From contig OV050030.1 in NCBI GenBank assembly GCA_920105625.2, forward strand, positions 212,210,325-212,274,324: DNA of 64,000 nucleotides, given 5' to 3'. The translations under genes were made by a program, and so were the position numbers. The stretch comes from Clusia tigrina (Eukaryota > Arthropoda > Insecta > Diptera > Clusiidae). Each line of letters begins with the position of its first letter. The first letter of the stretch is position 1. The notes beneath the pieces are model-generated. The model did not search any database and was not told where the DNA came from. It saw nothing but the letters and a program-made list of their open reading frames with translations. Of this stretch, positions 38,364-52,970 are shown in pieces.

Positions 38364-41300
38364 AAATGCTTGCAACTTTTTACTGGAGCGTCATAAAACC
38401 TAGAAATTTGGTGACAGTAAAGTAATCGAGCCTCTTATCAATTTAAGCTATCGCTCATAGCTATGCTACCCTTGACTCCGAAATCAAACACTGATAAAAT
38501 TTCAAATGGCTCTAACATCTTTACGGTGCGTCCTACACCTATCAAACTTTGCAACATTCAAATGTTTGTAACTTTTTACTGGAGCGTCATAAAATCTTGA
38601 AATACTGTGACAATAAAGTACTCGAGCCTCTTATCAATTTAAGTTATCGCTCATAGCTATGCTACCCTTGAGTTCCAAATCAAACATTGATAAACCTTCA
38701 CTTGGCCCTAACTTCTATACAGTGCGTCCCACACCTATCAAAGTTTGCAACAATTAAATGCTTGCAACTTTTTACTGGAGCGTCATAAAATCTTGAAATT
38801 TGGTGACAATAAAGAACTCGAGCCTCTATGATAATCAATTTAAATTATCGCTCATAGCTATGCTACCCTTGAGTCCCAAATCAAACACTGATAAAATTTC
38901 AAATGGCCCTAACTTCTATACGGTGCGTCCTACACCTATCAAACTTTGCAACATTCAAATGCTTGTAACTTTTTACTGGAGCGTCATAAAAACTTGAAAT
39001 TTTTTGACAATAAAGAACTCGAGCCTCTCGTCAATTTAAGCTATCGCTCATAGCTATGCTACCTTTGAGTCACAAATCAAACTCTGATAAAAATTCAAAT
39101 GGCCCTAACTTCTATACGGTGCGTCCTACACCTATCAAACTTTTCAACATACAAATGCTTGTAACTTCTTACGGGAGAGTCATAAAATCTTCAAATTTTG
39201 TGACAATAAAGTACTCGAGCCTCTTGTAAATGTAAGCTATCGCTCGTAGCTATGCTACCCTTGAGTCCCAAATCAACCACTGATAAAATTTCAAATGGCC
39301 CTAACTTCTATACGGTGCGTCCTATACCTATCAAAGTATGCAACCATCAAATGCTTGTAACTTTTTACTGGAGCGTCATAAAATTTTGAAATTTTGTGAC
39401 AATAAAGTACTCGAGCCTCTTATCCATTTAAGCTATCGCTCATAGCTATGCTACCCTTGAGTCCCAAATCAAACACTGAAAAAACTTCAAATGGCCCTAA
39501 CTTCTATACAATGCGTCCTACACTTATCAAAGTTTGCAACAATCAAATGGTTGCAACTTTTTACTGGAGCGTCATAAAACCTAGAAATTTGGTGACAGTA
39601 AAGTAATCGAGCCTCTTATCAATTTAAGCTATCGCTCATAGCTATGCTACCCTTGACTCTGAAATCAAACACTGATAAAATTTCAAATGGCCCTAACATC
39701 TTTACGGTGCGTCCTACACCTATCAAACTTTGCAACATTCAAATGCTTGTAACTTTTACTGGAACGTCATAAAATCTTGAAATTTTGTGACAATAAAGTA
39801 CTCGAGCCTCTTGTAAATGTAAGCTATCGCTCATAGCTATGCTACCCTTGAGTCCCAAATCAACCACTGATAAAATTTCAAATGGCCCTAACTTCTATAC
39901 GGTGCGTCCTACACCTATCAAACTTTGCAACATTCAAATGCTTGTAACTTTTTACTGGAGCGTCATAAAATCTTGAAATTTTGTGACACTAAAGAACTCG
40001 AGCCTCTCGTCAATTTAAGCTATCGCTCATAGCTATGCTACCTTTGAGTCCCAAATCAAACACCGATAGAAATTCAAATGGCCCTAACTTCTATACGGTG
40101 GGTCCTACACCTATCAAACTTTTCAACATTCAAATGCTTGTAACTTCTTACTGGAGAGTCATAAAATCTTCAAATTTTGTGACAATAAAGTACTCGAGCC
40201 TCTTCTAAATGTAAGCTATCGCTCATAGCTATGCTACCCTTGAGTCCCAAATCAACCGCTGATAAAATTTCAAATGGCCCTAACTTCTATACGGTGCGTC
40301 CTATACCTATCAAAGTTTGCAACCATCAAATGCTTGTAACTTTTTACTGGAGCGTCATAACACCTTGAAATTTTGTGACAATAAAGTACTCGAGCCTCTT
40401 ACCAATTTAAGCTATCGCTCATAGCTATGCTATCCTTGAGTCCCAAATCAAACACTGATAAAACAATGGCCCTAAATTCTGTACTTTGCGTCCTACACTT
40501 ATCAAAGTTTGCAACAATCAAATGCTTGTAACTTTTTACTGGAGCGTCATAAAATCTTGAAATTCTGTGACAATAAAGTACTCGAGCCTCTTATCAATTT
40601 AAGCTATCGCTCATAGCTATGATACCCTTGAGTTCCAAATCAAACATTGATAAACCTTTAATTGGCCTTTACTTCTATACAGTGCGTCCTACAAGTATCA
40701 AAGTTTGCAACAATTAAATGCTTGCAACTTTTTACTGGAGCGTCATAAAACCTAGAAATTTGGTGACAGTAAAGTAATCGAGCCTCTTATCAATTTAAGC
40801 TATCGCTCATAGCTATGCTACCCTTGACTCCGAAATCAAACACTGATAAAATTTCAAATGGCCCTAACATCTTTACGGTGCGTCCTACACCTATCAAACT
40901 CTGCAACATTCAAATGCTTGTAACTTTTTACTGGAGCGTCATAAAATCTTGAAATTCTGTGACAATAAAGTACTCGAGCCTCTTATCAATTTAAGCTATC
41001 GCTCATAGCTATGCTACCCTTGAGTTCCAAATCAAACATTGATAAACCTTCAATTGGCCATAACTTCTATACAGTGCGTCCTACACCTATCAAAGTTTGC
41101 AACAATTAAATGCTTGCAACTTTTTACTGGAGCGTCATAAAACCTTGAAATTTGGTGACAATAAACAACTCGAGCCTCTAATCAATTTAAGCTATCGCTC
41201 ATAGCTATGCTACCCTTGAGTCCCAAATCAAACACTGATACAATTTCAAATGGCCCTAACTTCTATACGGTGCATCCTACACCTATCAAACTTTGCAACA

Positions 41301-44300
41301 TTCAAATGCTTGTAACTTTTTACTGGAACGTCATAAAATCTTGAAATTTTGTGACAATAAAGAACTCGAGCCTCTCGTCAATTTAAGCTATCGCTACCTT
41401 TGAGTCCCAAATCAAACACTGATAAAAATTCAAATGGCCCTAACTTCTATACGGTGCGTCCTACACCTATCAAACTTTTCAACATTCAAATGCTTGTAAC
41501 TACTTACTGGAGAGTCATAAAATCTTCAAATTTTGTGACAATAAAGTACTCGAGCCTCTTGTAAATGTAAGCTATCGCTCATAGCTATTGTACCCTTTAG
41601 TCCCAAATCAACCACTGATAAAATTTCAAATGGCCCTAACTTCTATACGGTGCGTCCTATACCTATCAAAGTTTGCAACCATCAAATGCTTGTAACTTTT
41701 TACTGGAGCGTCATAAAATCTTGAAATTTTGTGACAATAAAATACTCGAGCCTCTTATCAATTTAAGCTATCGCTCATAGCTATGCTATCCTTGAGTCCC
41801 AAATCAAACACTGATAAAACAATGGCCCTAAATTCTGTACTTTGCGTCCTACACTTATCAAAGTTTGCAACAATCAAATGCTTGTAACTTTTTACTGGAG
41901 CGTCATAAAATCTTGAAATTCTGTGACAATAAAGTACTCGAGCCTCTTATCAATTTAAGCTATCGCTCATAGCTATGATACCCTTGAGTTCCAAATCAAA
42001 CATTGATAAACCTTTAATTGGCCTTTACTTCTATACAGTGCGTCCTACAAGTATCAAAGTTTGCAACAATTAAATGCTTGCAACTTTTTACTGGAGCGTC
42101 ATAAAACCTAGAAATTTGGTGACAGTAAAGTAATCGAGCCTCTTATCAATTTAAGCTATCGCTCATAGCTATGCTACCCTTGACTCCGAAATCAAACACT
42201 GATAAAATTTCAAATGGCTCTAACATCTTTACGGTGCGTCCTACACCTATCAAACTTTGCAACATTCAAATGTTTGTAACTTTTTACTGGAGCGTCATAA
42301 AATCTTGAAATACTGTGACAATAAAGTACTCGAGCCTCTTATCAATTTAAGTTATCGCTCATAGCTATGCTACCCTTGAGTTCCAAATCAAACATTGATA
42401 AACCTTCAATTGGCCCTAACTTCTATACAGTGCGTCCCACACCTATCAAAGTTTGCAACAATTAAATGCTTGCAACTTTTTACTGGAGCGTCATAAAATC
42501 TTGAAATTTGGTGACAATAAAGAACTCGAGCCTCTATGATAATCAATTTAAATTATCGCTCATAGCTATGCTACCCTTGAGTCCCAAATCAAACACTGAT
42601 AAAATTTCAAATGGCCCTAACTTCTATACGGTGCGTCCTACACCTATCAAACTTTGCAACATTCAAATGCTTGTAACTTTTTACTGGAGCGTCATAAAAA
42701 CTTGAAATTTTTTGACAATAAAGAACTCGAGCCTCTCGTCAATTTAAGCTATCGCTCATAGCTATGCTACCTTTGAGTCACAAATCAAACTCTGATAAAA
42801 ATTCAAATGGCCCTAACTTCTATACGGTGCGTCCTACACCTATCAAACTTTTCAACATACAAATGCTTGTAACTTCTTACGGGAGAGTCATAAAATCTTC
42901 AAATTTTGTGACAATAAAGTACTCGAGCCTCTTGTAAATGTAAGCTATCGCTCGTAGCTATGCTACCCTTGAGTCCCAAATCAACCACTGATAAAATTTC
43001 AAATGGCCCTAACTTCTATACGGTGCGTCCTATACCTATCAAAGTATGCAACCATCAAATGCTTGTAACTTTTTACTGGAGCGTCATAAAATTTTGAAAT
43101 TTTGTGACAATAAAGTACTCGAGCCTCTTATCCATTTAAGCTATCGCTCATAGCTATGCTACCCTTGAGTCCCAAATCAAACACTGAAAAAACTTCAAAT
43201 GGCCCTAACTTCTATACAATGCGTCCTACACTTATCAAAGTTTGCAACAATCAAATGGTTGCAACTTTTTACTGGAGCGTCATAAAACCTAGAAATTTGG
43301 TGACAGTAAAGTAATCGAGCCTCTTATCAATTTAAGCTATCGCTCATAGCTATGCTACCCTTGACTCTGAAATCAAACACTGATAAAATTTCAAATGGCC
43401 CTAACATCTTTACGGTGCGTCCTACACCTATCAAACTTTGCAACATTCAAATGCTTGTAACTTTTACTGGAACGTCATAAAATCTTGAAATTTTGTGACA
43501 ATAAAGTACTCGAGCCTCTTGTAAATGTAAGCTATCGCTCATAGCTATGCTACCCTTGAGTCCCAAATCAACCACTGATAAAATTTCAAATGGCCCTAAC
43601 TTCTATACGGTGCGTCCTACACCTATCAAACTTTGCAACATTCAAATGCTTGTAACTTTTTACTGGAGCGTCATAAAATCTTGAAATTTTGTGACACTAA
43701 AGAACTCGAGCCTCTCGTCAATTTAAGCTATCGCTCATAGCTATGCTACCTTTGAGTCCCAAATCAAACACCGATAGAAATTCAAATGGCCCTAACTTCT
43801 ATACGGTGGGTCCTACACCTATCAAACTTTTCAACATTCAAATGCTTGTAACTTCTTACTGGAGAGTCATAAAATCTTCAAATTTTGTGACAATAAAGTA
43901 CTCGAGCCTCTTCTAAATGTAAGCTATCGCTCATAGCTATGCTACCCTTGAGTCCCAAATCAACCGCTGATAAAATTTCAAATGGCCCTAACTTCTATAC
44001 GGTGCGTCCTATACCTATCAAAGTTTGCAACCATCAAATGCTTGTAACTTTTTACTGGAGCGTCATAACATCTTGAAATTTTGTGACAATAAAGTACTCG
44101 AGCCTCTTGTCAATTTAAGCTATCGCTCATAGCTATGCTATCCTTGAGTCCCAAATCAAACACTGATAAAACAATGGCCCTAAATTCTGTACTTTGCGTC
44201 CTACACTTATCAAAGTTTGCAACAATCAAATGCTTGTAACTTTTTACTGGAGCGTCATAAAATCTTGAAATTCTGTGACAATAAAGTACTCGAGCCTCTT

Positions 44301-45496
44301 ATCAATTTAAGCTATCGCTCATAGCTATGATACCCTTGAGTTCCAAATCAAACATTGATAAACCTTTAATTGGCCTTTACTTCTATACAGTGCGTCCTAC
44401 AAGTATCAAAGTTTGCAACAATTAAATGCTTGCAACTTTTTACTGGAGCGTCATAAAACCTAGAAATTTGGTGACAGTAAAGTAATCGAGCCTCTTATCA
44501 ATTTAAGCTATCGCTCATAGCTATGCTACCCTTGACTCCGAAATCAAACACTGATAAAATTTCAAATGGCCCTAACATCTTTACGGTGCGTCCTACACCT
44601 ATCAAACTCTGCAACATTCAAATGCTTGTAACTTTTTACTGGAGCGTCATAAAATCTTGAAATTCTGTGACAATAAAGTACTCGAGCCTCTTATCAATTT
44701 AAGCTATCGCTCATAGCTATGCTACCCTTGAGTTCCAAATCAAACATTGATAAACCTTCAATTGGCCATAACTTCTATACAGTGCGTCCTACACCTATCA
44801 AAGTTTGCAACAATTAAATGCTTGCAACTTTTTACTGGAGCGTCATAAAACCTTGAAATTTGGTGACAATAAACAACTCGAGCCTCTAATCAATTTAAGC
44901 TATCGCTCATAGCTATGCTACCCTTGAGTCCCAAATCAAACACTGATACAATTTCAAATGGCCCTAACTTCTATACGGTGCATCCTACACCTATCAAACT
45001 TTGCAACATTCAAATGCTTGTAACTTTTTACTGGAACGTCATAAAATCTTGAAATTTTGTGACAATAAAGAACTCGAGCCTCTCGTCAATTTAAGCTATC
45101 GCTACCTTTGAGTCCCAAATCAAACACTGATAAAAATTCAAATGGCCCTAACTTCTATACGGTGCGTCCTACACCTATCAAACTTTTCAACATTCAAATG
45201 CTTGTAACTACTTACTGGAGAGTCATAAAATCTTCAAATTTTGTGACAATAAAGTACTCGAGCCTCTTGTAAATGTAAGCTATCGCTCATAGCTATTGTA
45301 CCCTTTAGTCCCAAATCAACCACTGATAAAATTTCAAATGGCCCTAACTTCTATACGGTGCGTCCTATACCTATCAAAGTTTGCAACCATCAAATGCTTG
45401 TAACTTTTTACTGGAGCGTCATAAAATCTTGAAATTTTGTGACAATAAAATACTCGAGCCTCTTATCAATTTAAGCTATCGCTCATAGCTATGCTA
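38364..45496 (+). repeat. 19-monomer HOR, period 3708 bp, 1.9 copies
   Basis: Copy 1 is 38364-42071 and copy 2 is 42072-45496. Landmarks at 3708 include CTCTATGATAATC, a 5-bp insertion (about 38823 and 42531), ACTGAAAAAACTTC (39476, 43184), ACGGTGGGTCC, ACCGATAGAAATTC, CTATTGTACCCTTTAG (about 41586, 45294) and CTGGAACGTC. Length equals 19 x 196 minus 12, minus 4, minus 4, plus 5, minus 1. At least three substitution sites separate the copies (38701 C against 42409 A; ACACC near 40360 against ACATC; TTACC against TTGTC). The match ends at 41789/45497. Confidence 0.9.
41330..41513 (+). repeat. 184-bp m4 monomer with 12-bp deletion, dyad lost
   Basis: TATCGCTACCTTTGAG replaces the usual form and lacks CATAGCTATGCT, so the AGCTAT dyad is destroyed. 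The breakpoint lies between two GCT-containing copies of the same short repeat, as slippage would give. The same monomer occurs at 45038, 48491, 49655, 50819, 51983, 52951, 54115 and 55279, nine in all, and nowhere outside 41-55.5 kb. It is a marker of one amplified lineage. Confidence 0.9.
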
Positions 45497-47590
45497 CCCT
45501 TGAGTCCCAAATCAAACACTGATAAAACTTCAAATGGCCCTAACTTCTATACAATGCGTCCTACACTTATCAAAGTTTGCAACAATCAAATGGTTGTAAC
45601 TTTTTACTGGAGCGTCATAAAACCTAGAAATTTGGTGACAGTAAAGTAATCGAGCCTCTTATCAATTTAAGCTATCGCTCATAGCTATGCTACCCTTGAC
45701 TCCGAAATCAAACACTGATAAAATTTCAAATGGCCCTAACATCTTTACGGTGCGTGCTACACCTATCAAACTTTGCAACATTCAAATGCTTGTAACTTTT
45801 TACTGGAGCGTCATAAAATCTTGAAATTCTGTGACAATAAAGTACTCGAGCCTCTTATCAATTTAAGCTATCCCTCATAGCTATGCTACCCTTGAGTCCC
45901 AAATCAATTATTGATAAACCTTCAATTGGCCCTAACTTCTATACAGTGCGTCCTACACCTATCAAAGTTTGCAACAATTAAATGCTTGCAACTTTTTACT
46001 GGAGCGTCATAAAATCTTGAAATTTGGTGACAATAAAGAACTCGAGCCTCTAATCAATTTAAGTTATCGCTCATAGCTATGCTACCCTTGAGTCCCAAAT
46101 CAACCACTGATAACATTTCAAATGGCCCTAACTTCTATACGGTGCGTCCTATACCTATCAAAGTTTGCAACCATCAAATGCTTGTAACTTTTTACTGGAG
46201 CGTCATAAAATCTTGAAATTCTGCTATGCTATCCTTGAGTCCCAAATCAAACACTGATAAAATTTCAAATGGCCCTAACTTCCATACGGTGCGTCCTACA
46301 CCTATCAAACTTTGCAACATTCAAATGCTTGTAACTTTTTACTGGAGCGTCATAAAATCTTGAAATTTGGTGACAATAAAGAACTCGATCCTCTTGTCAA
46401 TTTAAGGTATCGCTCATAGCTATGCTACCCTTGAGTCCCAAATCAAACACTGATTAGACTTCAAATGGCCCTAACTTCTATACGGTGCGATATACTCCTA
46501 TCAAAGTATGCAACATTCAAATGCTTGTAACTTTTTACTGGAGCGTCATAAAATCTTGAAATTTTGTGACAATAAAGTGCTCGAGCCTCTCGTCAATTTA
46601 CGCTATCGCTCATAGCTATGCTACCTTTGAGTCCCAAATCAAACACTGATAAAACTTCAAATGGCCCTAACTTCTATACAATGCGTCCTACTCTTATCAA
46701 AGTTTGCAACAATCAAATGGTTGCAACTTTTTACTGGAGCGTCATAAAACCTAGAAATTTGGTGACAGTAAAGTAATCGAGCCTCTTATCAATTTAAGCT
46801 ATCGCTCATAGCTATGAGTCCCAAATCAACCACTGATAAAATTTCAAATGGCCCTAACTTCTATACGGTGCGTCCTATACCTATCAAGGTTTGCAACCAT
46901 CAAATGCTTGTAACTTTTTACTGGAGCGTCATAACACCTTGAAATTTTGTGACAATAAAGTACTCGAGCCTCTTACCAATTTAAGCTATCGCTCATAGCT
47001 ATGCTATCCTTGAGTCCCAAATCAAACACTGATAAAACAATGGCCCTAAATTCTGTACTTTGCGTCCTACACTTATCAAAGTTTGCAACAATCAAATGCT
47101 TGTAACTTTTTACTGGAGCGTCATAAAATCTTGAAATTCTGTGACAATAAAGTACTCGAGCCTCTTATCAATTTAAGCTATCGCTCATAGCAATGCGACC
47201 CTTGAGTTCCAAATCAAACATTGATAAACCTTCAATTGGCCCTAACTTCTATACAGTGCGTCCTACACCTATCAAAGTTTCCAACAATTAAATTCTTGCA
47301 ACTTTTTACTGGAGCGTCAAAAAATCTTGAAATTTGGTGACAATAAAGAACTCGAGCCTCTAATCAATTTAAGTTATCGCTCATAGCTATGCTGCCCTTG
47401 AGTCCCAAATCAAACACTGATAAAATTTCAAATGGCCCTAACTTCTATACGGTGCGTCCTACACCTATCAAACTTTGCAACATTCAAATGCTTGTAACTT
47501 TTTACTGGAGCGTCATAAAATCTGGAAATTTTGTGACAATAAAAAACTCGAGCCTCTCGTCAATTTACGCTATCGCTCATAGCTATGCTA
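45497..47590 (+). repeat. Segment duplicated at 55.4-57.6 kb, part also at 52.2-53.0 kb
   Basis: AATCAATTATTGATAAACC with CTATCCCTCATAG is at about 45902, 52651 and 55555 (offsets 6749 and 9653). The 147-bp monomer at 46202 pairs with 55855 at offset 9653. Later marks, ATAGCAATGCGACCC (about 47188, 57242) and GCTATGCTGCCC (about 47387, 57441), pair at 10054. The extra 401 bp in the right-hand copy is two monomers plus small indels near 46640-46880. One monomer here lost CTACCCTT (GCTATGAGTCCC at about 46815). Confidence 0.82.
46202..46348 (+). repeat. 147-bp monomer with 49-bp deletion
   Basis: AATTCTGCTATGCTATCC joins beta to gamma and removes 49 bp, including the CTCGAG site and the dyad. 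Anchors at 46202 and 46349 give 147 bp. The same joint is at 55855-56001, where anchors are also 147 bp apart, so the deletion preceded the segmental duplication. The breakpoints share CTG/CT-rich ends but no long match. Confidence 0.88.
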
Positions 47591-48005
47591 CCCTTGAGTC
47601 CCAAATCAAACACTGATAAAATTTCAAATGGCCCTAACTTCTATACGGTGCGTCCAAACATATCAAACTTTGCAAGATTCAAATGCTTGTAACTTCTTAC
47701 TGGAGCGTCATAAAATCTTGAAATTCTGTGACAATAAAGTACTCGAGCCTCTTATCAATTTAAGCTATCGCTCATAGCTATGCTACCCTTGAGTTCCAAA
47801 TCAAACATTGATAAACCTTCAATTGGCCATAACTTCTATACAGTGCGTCCTACACCTATCAAAGTTTGCAACAATTAAATGCTTGCAACTTTTTACTGGA
47901 GCGTCATAAAACCTTGAAATTTGGTGACAATAAACAACTCGAGCCTCTAATCAATTTAAGCTATCGCTCATAGCTATGCTACCCTTGAGTCCCAAATCAA
48001 ACACT
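47590..48005 (+). repeat. Transition into the 1164-bp HOR with a 392-bp local repeat
   Basis: AATTGGCCATAACTTC is at 47821 and 48213, exactly two monomers apart, and both are followed by ACCTTGAAATTTGGTGAC and AATAAACAACTCG. The m2/m3-like pair has been doubled at the left edge of the 6-mer HOR. GTCCAAACATATC at about 47653 is a singleton 2-bp-short variant. Confidence 0.7.
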
Positions 48006-51000
48006 GATAAAATTTCAAATGGCCCTAACATCTTTACGGTGCGTCCTACACCTATCAAACTCTGCAACATTCAAATGCTTGTAACTTTTTACTGGAGCGT
48101 CATAAAATCTTGAAATTCTGTGAAAATAAAGTACTCGAGCCTCTTATCAATTTAAGCTATCGCTCATAGCTATGCTACCCTTGAGTTCCAAATCAAACAT
48201 TGATAAACCTTCAATTGGCCATAACTTCTATACAGTGCGTCCTACACCTATCAAAGTTTGCAACAATTAAATGCTTGCAACTTTTTACTGGAGCGTCATA
48301 AAACCTTGAAATTTGGTGACAATAAACAACTCGAGCCTCTAATCAATTTAAGCTATCGCTCATAGCTATGCTACCCTTGAGTCCCAAATCAAACACTGAT
48401 ACAATTTCAAATGGCCCTAACTACTATACGGTGCGTCCTACACCTATCAAACTTTGCAACATTCAAATGCTTGTAACTTTTTACTGGAGCGTCATAAAAT
48501 CTTGAAATTTTGTGACAATAAAGAACTCGAGCCTCTCGTCAATTTAAGCTATCGCTACCTTTGAGTCCCAAATCAAACACTGATAAAAATTCAAATGGCC
48601 CTAACTTCTATACGGTGCGTCCTACACCTATCAAACTTTTCAACATTCAAATGCTTGTAACTACTTACTGGAGAGTCATAAAATCTTCAAGTTTTGTGAC
48701 AATAAAGTACTCGAGCCTCTTGTAAATGTAAGCTATCGCTCATAGCTATGCTACGCTTGAGTCCCAAATCAACCACTGTTAAAATTTCAAATGGCCCTAA
48801 CTTCTATACGGTGCGTCCTATACCTATCAAAGTTTGCAACCATCAAATGCTTGTAACTTTTTACTGGAGCGTCATAAAATCTTGAAATTTTGTGACAATA
48901 AAATACTCGAGCCTCTTATCAATTTAAGCTATCGCTCATAGATATGATACCCTTGAGTTCCAAATCAAACATTGATAAACCTTTAATTGGCCTTTACTTC
49001 TATACAGTGCGTCCTACAAGTATCAAAGTTTGCAACAATTAAATGCTTGCAACTTTTTACTGGAGCGTCATAAAACCTAGAAATTTGGTGACAGTAAAGT
49101 AATCGAGCCTCTTATCAATTTAAGCTATCGCTCATAGCTATGCTACCCTTGACTCCGAAATCAAACACTGATAAAATTTCAAATGGCCCTAACATCTTTA
49201 TGGTGCGTCCTACACCTATCAAACTCTGCAACATTCAAATGCTTGTAACTTTTTACTGGAGCGTCATAAAATCTTGAAATTCTGTGACAATAAAGTACTC
49301 GAGCCTCTTATCAATTTAAGCTATCGCTCATAGCTATGCTACCCTTGAGTTCCAAATCAAACATTGATAAACCTTCAATTGGCCATAACTTCTATACAGT
49401 GCGTCCTACACCTATCAAAGTTTGCAACAATTAAATGCTTGCAACTTTTTACTGGAGCGTCATAAAACCTTGAAATTTGGTGACAATAAACAACTCGAGC
49501 CTCTAATCAATTTAAGCTATCGCTCATAGCTATGCTACCCTTGAGTCCCAAATCAAACACTGATACAATTTCAAATGGCCCTAACTTCTATACGGTGCGT
49601 CCTACACCTATTAAACTTTGCAACATTCAAATGCTTGTAACTTTTTACTGGAGCGTCATAAAATCTTGAAATTTTGTGACAATAAAAAACTCGAGCCTCT
49701 CGTCAATTTAAGCTATCGCTACCTTTGAGTCCCAAATCAAACACTGATAAAAATTCAAATGGCCCTAACTTCTATACGGTGCGTCCTACACCTATCAAAC
49801 TTTTCAACATTCAAATGCTTGTAACTACTTACTGGAGAGTCATAAAATCTTCAAATTTTGTGACAATAAAGTACTCGAGCCTCTTGTAAATGTAAGCTAT
49901 CGCTCATAGCTATGCTACCCTTGAGTCCCAAATCAACCACTGATAAAATTTCAAATGGCCCTAACTTCTATACGGTGCGTCCTATACCTATCAAAGTTTG
50001 CAACCATCAAATGCTTGTAACTTTTTACTGGAGCGTCATAAAATCTTGAAATTTTGTGACAATAAAATACTCGAGCCTCTTATCAATTTAAGCTATCGCT
50101 CATAGATATGATACCCTTGAGTTCCAAATCAAACATTGATAAACCTTTAATTGGCCTTTACTTCTATACAGTGCGTCCTACAAGTATCAAAGTTTGCAAT
50201 AATTAAATGCTTGCAACTTTTTACTGGAGCGTCATAAAACCTAGAAATTTGGTGACAGTAAAGTAATCGAGCCTCTTATCAATTTAAGCTATCGCTCATA
50301 GCTATGCTACCCTTGACTCCGAAATCAAACACTGATAAAATTTCAAATGGCCCTAACATCTTAATGGTGCGTCCTACACCTATCAAACTCTGCAACATTG
50401 AAATGCTTGTAACTTTTTACTGGAGCGTCATAAAATCTTGAAATTCTGTGACAACAAAGTACTCGAGCCTCTTATCAATTTAAGCTATCGCTCATAGCTA
50501 TGCTACCCTTGAGTTCCAAATCAAACATTGATAAACCTTCAATTGGCCATAACTTCTATACAGTGCGTCCTACACCTATTAAAGTTTGCAACAATTAAAT
50601 GCTTGCAACTTTTTACTGGAGCGTCATAAAACCTTGAAATTTGGTGACAATAAACAACTCGAGCCTCTAATCAATTTAAGCTATCGCTCATAGCTATGCT
50701 ACCCTTGAGTCCCAAATCAAACACTGATACAGTTTCAAATGGCCCTAACTTCTATACGGTGCGTCCTACACCTATCAAACTTTGCAACATTCAAATGCTT
50801 GTAACTTTTTACTGGAGCGTCATAAAATCTTGAAATTTTGTGACAATAAAAAACTCGAGCCTCTCGTCAATTTAAGCTATCGCTACCTTTGAGTCCCAAA
50901 TCAAACACTGATAAAAATTCAAATGGCCCTAACTTCTATACGGTGCGTCCTACACCTATCAAACTTTTCAACATTCAAATGCTTGTAACTACTTACTGGA

Positions 51001-52300
51001 GAGTCATAAAATCTTCAAATTTTGTGACAATAAAGTACTCGAGCCTCTTGTAAATGTAAGCTATCGCTCATAGCTATGCTACCCTTGAGTCCCAAATCAA
51101 CCACTGATAAAATTTCAAATGGCCCTAACTTCTATACGGTGCGTCCTATACCTATCAAAGTTTGCAACCATCAAATGCTTGTAACTTTTTACTGGAGCGT
51201 CATAAAATCTTGAAATTTTGTGACAATAAAATACTCGAGCCTCTTATCAATTTAAGCTATCGCTCATAGATATGATACCCTTGAGTTCCAAATCAAACAT
51301 TGATAAACCTTTAATTGGCCTTTACTTCTATACAGTGCGTCCTACAAGTATCAAAGTTTGCAACAATTAAATGCTTGCAACTTTTTACTGGAGCGTCATA
51401 AAACCTAGAAATTTGGTGACAGTAAAGTAATCGAGCCTCTTATCAATTTCAGCTATCGCTCATAGCTATGCTACCCTTGACTCCGAAATCAAACACTGAT
51501 AAAATTTCAAATGGCCCTAACATCTTAATGGTGCGTCCTACACCTATCAAACTCTGCAACATTGAAATGCTTGTAACTTTTTACTGGAGCGTCATAAAAT
51601 CTTGAAATTCTGTGACAACAAAGTACTCGAGCCTCTTATCAATTTAAGCTATCGCTCATAGCTATGCTACCCTTGAGTTCCAAATCAAACATTGATAAAC
51701 CTTCAATTGGCCATAACTTCTATACAGTGCGTCCTACACCTATTAAAGTTTGCAACAATTAAATGCTTGCAACTTTTTACTGGAGCGTCATAAAACCTTG
51801 AAATTTGGTGACAATAAACAACTCGAGCCTCTAATCAATTTAAGCTATCGCTCATAGCTATGCTACCCTTGAGTCCCAAATCAAACACTGATACAGTTTC
51901 AAATGGCCCTAACTTCTATACGGTGCGTCCTACACCTATCAAACTTTGCAACATTCAAATGCTTGTAACTTTTTACTGGAGCGTCATAAAATCTTGAAAT
52001 TTTGTGACAATAAAAAACTCGAGCCTCTCGTCAATTTAAGCTATCGCTACCTTTGAGTCCCAAATCAAACACTGATAAAAATTCAAATGGCCCTAACTTC
52101 TATACGGTGCGTCCTACACCTATCAAACTTTTCAACATTCAAATGCTTGTAACTACTTACTGGAGAGTCATAAAATCTTCAAATTTTGTGACAATAAAGT
52201 ACTCGAGCCTCTTGTAAATGTAAGCTATCGCTCATAGCTATGCTAACCTTGAGTCCCAAATCAACCACTGATAAAATTTCAAATGGCCCTAACTTCTATA
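48005..52300 (+). repeat. 6-monomer HOR, period 1164 bp, about 3.7 copies
   Basis: The unit is m1, m2 (GGCCATAAC), m3 (AAACAACTCG), the 184-bp m4, m5, and an m8-like monomer with CATAGATATGATACCC, CCTTTAATTGGCC and CTACAAGTATC. Five times 196 plus 184 gives 1164. GGCCATAAC lies at 48217, 49381, 50545 and 51709, and GATATGATACCC at 48941, 50105 and 51269. Later copies share further changes (CTTAATGGTGCG, ATTGAAATGC, ACAACAAAGT at 50.4 and 51.6 kb), so they arose step by step. It ends about 52300 in an m5/m7 hybrid (AATCAACC then ACAATGCG). Confidence 0.92.
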
Positions 52301-52970
52301 CAATGCGTCCTACACTTATCAAAGTTTGCAACAATCAAATGGTTGTAACTTTTTACTGGAGCGTCATAAAACCTAGAAATTTGGTGACAGTAAAGTAATC
52401 GAGCCTCTTATCAATTTAAGCTATCGCTCATAGCTATGCTACCCTTGACTCCGAAATCAAACACTGATAAAATTTCAAATGGCCCTAACATCTTTACGGT
52501 GCGTCCTACACCTATCAAACTTTGCAACATTCAAATGCTTGTAACTTTTTACTGGAGCGTCATAAAATCTTGAAATTCTGTGACAATAAAGTACTCGAGC
52601 CTCTTATCAATTTAAGCTATCCCTCATAGCTATGCTACCCTTGAGTCCCAAATCAATTATTGATAAACCTTCAATTGGCCCTAACTTCTATACATTGCGT
52701 CCTACACCTATCAAAGTTTGCAACAATTAAATGCTTGCAACTTTTTACTGGAGCGTCATAAAATCTTGAAATTTGGTGACAATAAAGAACTCGAGCCTCT
52801 AATCAATTTAAGTTATCGCTCATAGCTATGCTACCCTTGAGTCCCAAATCAACCACTGACAACATTTCAAATGGCCCTAACTTCTATACGGTGCGTCCTA
52901 TACCTATCAAAGTTTGCAACCATCAAATGCTTGTAACTTTTTACTGGAGCGTCATAAAATCTTGAAATTT
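52245..52970 (+). repeat. Inserted m7-m1-m2-m3-m5 run copied from or to 45.5-46.2 kb
   Basis: This stretch pairs with 45496-46221 at offset 6749, sharing ATGGTTGTAAC, CTATCCCTCATAG, AATCAATTATTG and the m5 variant AACATTTCAAATGG. It splits the 1164-bp HOR into two runs. At about 52970 it switches to the 184-bp m4 (AAAGAACTCGAGCCTCTCGTC) where the 46.2-kb copy has the 147-bp deletion. Confidence 0.78.

Noticed and set aside
46202..46348. 147-bp monomer length equal to nucleosome core DNA
   Set aside because: A single deletion event, copied once, explains it; the match to 147 is most likely coincidence.
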